From an uncultured Eubacteriales bacterium (GTDB lineage Bacteria; Bacillota; Clostridia; UBA1381; UBA9506), in assembly GCA_900545185.1 (NCBI GenBank), contig UQYH01000124.1, forward strand, positions 1-6,352: a stretch of DNA of 6,352 bases, given 5' to 3'. Below, one piece after another: positions 5,702-6,352 of the stretch. The notes below the pieces were generated by a model. It was not told the origin of the DNA, did not search any database, and saw only the letters and a program-made list of their open reading frames with translations. The position numbers were made by a program, and so were the translations under genes. Position 1 is the stretch's first letter; each line of letters opens with the position of its first letter.

Positions 5702-6181
5702 ATGGGTCACAAATTAACGTTCAGAGACGCAGAGCGCAAAGATACGGCGCTGATTCTTCAATTTATAAAAGAGCTTGCAAATTATGAAAAGATGTTAGAC
5801 GAAGTGGTGGCTGATGAAGCTACACTTGAGATGTGGATTTTCGATAAACAAAAGACCGAGGTTATTTTTGCACTTGAAGATGGCAAAGAAATTGGCTTTG
5901 CATTGTTTTTTCATAACTTTTCCACGCTTCTCGGACGGGCCGGTATTTATCTGGAAGATTTGTATGTCAGGCCCGAATGCCGCGGCAAGGGATATGGCAA
6001 AGCTATTTTGAAAAAGCTGGCGCAAATCGCCGTAGAACGCGGCTGCGGAAGACTGGAATGGTGGTGCCTTGATTGGAACAAGCCCAGCATAGATTTTTAT
6101 GTGTCGTTAGGCGCCGAACCGATGTCAGATTGGACAGTCTATCGCATAACAGGTGATACGCTGACAAAGCTTGCAGAATAA
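5702..6181 (+). CDS. GNAT family N-acetyltransferase, SSAT-like
   Basis: This 159-residue protein is a single GCN5-related acetyltransferase domain, which moves an acetyl group from acetyl-CoA to an amine. Strand beta-4 reads LEDLYV (84-89) and is followed by the acetyl-CoA pyrophosphate loop RGKGYG (94-99). DWNKPSIDFY (124-133) supplies a Tyr at 133 in the position of the general acid Tyr140 of human spermidine/spermine N1-acetyltransferase. The N-terminal ILQFIKELANYE and the YLED and EWN/DWN-PSI-FY blocks resemble that family, so a polyamine or diamine substrate is plausible but not proven. I chose ATG 5702 because GGAGG at 5689-5693 lies 8 nt upstream; the in-frame ATG at 5696 is only 2 nt from it, and using it would add two residues. 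It lies in the same direction and close behind DUF554 and the 24-codon ORF, so co-transcription is likely. Confidence 0.93.
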   Translation: MGHKLTFRDAERKDTALILQFIKELANYEKMLDEVVADEATLEMWIFDKQKTEVIFALEDGKEIGFALFFHNFSTLLGRAGIYLEDLYVRPECRGKGYGKAILKKLAQIAVERGCGRLEWWCLDWNKPSIDFYVSLGAEPMSDWTVYRITGDTLTKLAE

Positions 6182-6208
6182 ACCGACTTCCGTTTGACCT
6201 GTACAAAA

Positions 6209-6236
6209 GGTATCTTTAATACAGAGATAAGATACC
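6209..6236 (+). terminator. weak hairpin after the acetyltransferase gene
   Basis: GGTATCTT (6209-6216) is perfectly complementary to AAGATACC (6229-6236), with a 12-nt loop, 28 nt after the gene. No T-run follows on the + strand, so it is a poor intrinsic terminator and may only slow polymerase or shield the 3' end. A second stem, CGACGG with CCGTCG (6260-6276, 5-nt loop), follows, also without a T-run. Confidence 0.35.
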
Positions 6237-6314
6237 ATATTAAAAATACACGTCAGCACCGACGGCACATCCGTCGAGAGTGTGAAAAAAAGTCTGTAAA
6301 TTTGATTCCTTCTA

Positions 6315-6323
6315 TGGTAGAAT
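6315..6323 (+). promoter_or_regulatory. extended -10 promoter for the gene beyond the right edge
   Basis: TGGTAGAAT has the extended -10 TG and a five-of-six match to TATAAT at 6318-6323. The sequence 17 nt upstream (TGTAAA) is a poor -35; TTGATT at 6302-6307 is too close. The element resembles the TGGTATAAT boxes before metG. It lies about 20-30 nt before the ribosome binding site at the edge, so the leader would be short. Confidence 0.45.
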
Positions 6324-6336
6324 ATAAATAATATCA

Positions 6337-6352
6337 TAGGAGGAATTTTTAT
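6337..6352 (+). promoter_or_regulatory. ribosome binding site and first two bases of a truncated downstream gene
   Basis: TAGGAGG (6337-6343) is followed by 7 nt and then AT at the last two bases of the window. The spacing is ideal if the next base is G, so a + strand gene probably starts at 6351 and is cut off here. Its identity cannot be seen. Confidence 0.65.

Noticed and set aside
5696..5704. ATG 5696 as the start of the acetyltransferase
   Set aside because: It lies only 2 nt after GGAGG, whereas ATG 5702 has the usual 8-nt spacing.
6260..6276. GC-rich stem CGACGG/CCGTCG as a terminator
   Set aside because: The stem is only 6 bp and is followed by purines, not a T-run, on the + strand.

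Overview
The window looks like ordinary chromosomal housekeeping and energy-metabolism sequence from a low-to-mid-GC Gram-positive anaerobe, most likely a member of Clostridia. The evidence is the strong AGGAGG-type ribosome binding sites, the AT-rich intergenic regions with TATAAT/extended -10 promoters, the pta-ackA acetate operon, and the style of the MetG, DUF554 and acetyltransferase proteins. The taxonomic placement is inference from composition and protein style, not a measured match. All recognised genes lie on the + strand.

Layout. 1-300: a long leader with no convincing gene. It holds two copies of a degenerate ~92-bp tandem repeat, each beginning with the same extended -10 promoter (TTGTGGTATAATA). 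The first copy also carries an operator-like inverted repeat. The first ten bases read on the - strand as a ribosome binding site, so a divergent gene may begin just outside the left edge. 301-2232: metG, methionyl-tRNA synthetase with a fused C-terminal tRNA-binding domain. 2233-2425: a metG terminator followed directly by a consensus-like promoter for the next operon. 2426-4627: pta (phosphate acetyltransferase) and ackA (acetate kinase), 12 nt apart, ending in a 17-bp hairpin terminator. 4695-4881: leader and promoter of a third unit. 4882-6181: a DUF554 membrane protein, an unlisted 24-codon ORF with a His-His-Cys-Cys-Cys core, and a GNAT acetyltransferase resembling spermidine/spermine N1-acetyltransferase. 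6182-6352: a spacer with two small hairpins, an extended -10 promoter and a strong ribosome binding site whose start codon is cut by the right edge.

How the genes work together. pta and ackA form the standard acetyl-CoA to acetyl-phosphate to acetate route that yields ATP by substrate-level phosphorylation. All of the catalytic residues I checked are present. metG is a separate transcription unit for protein synthesis. The DUF554/small ORF/GNAT unit has no established joint function. Its small ORF has its own Shine-Dalgarno sequence, and its last codons contain the ribosome binding site of the acetyltransferase, so the two are probably translationally coupled.

I found no CRISPR array, tRNA/rRNA gene, transposon, toxin-antitoxin or defence system. 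The two items most worth pursuing are the polycysteine small ORF at 5622-5696 and the duplicated promoter/inverted-repeat block upstream of metG.
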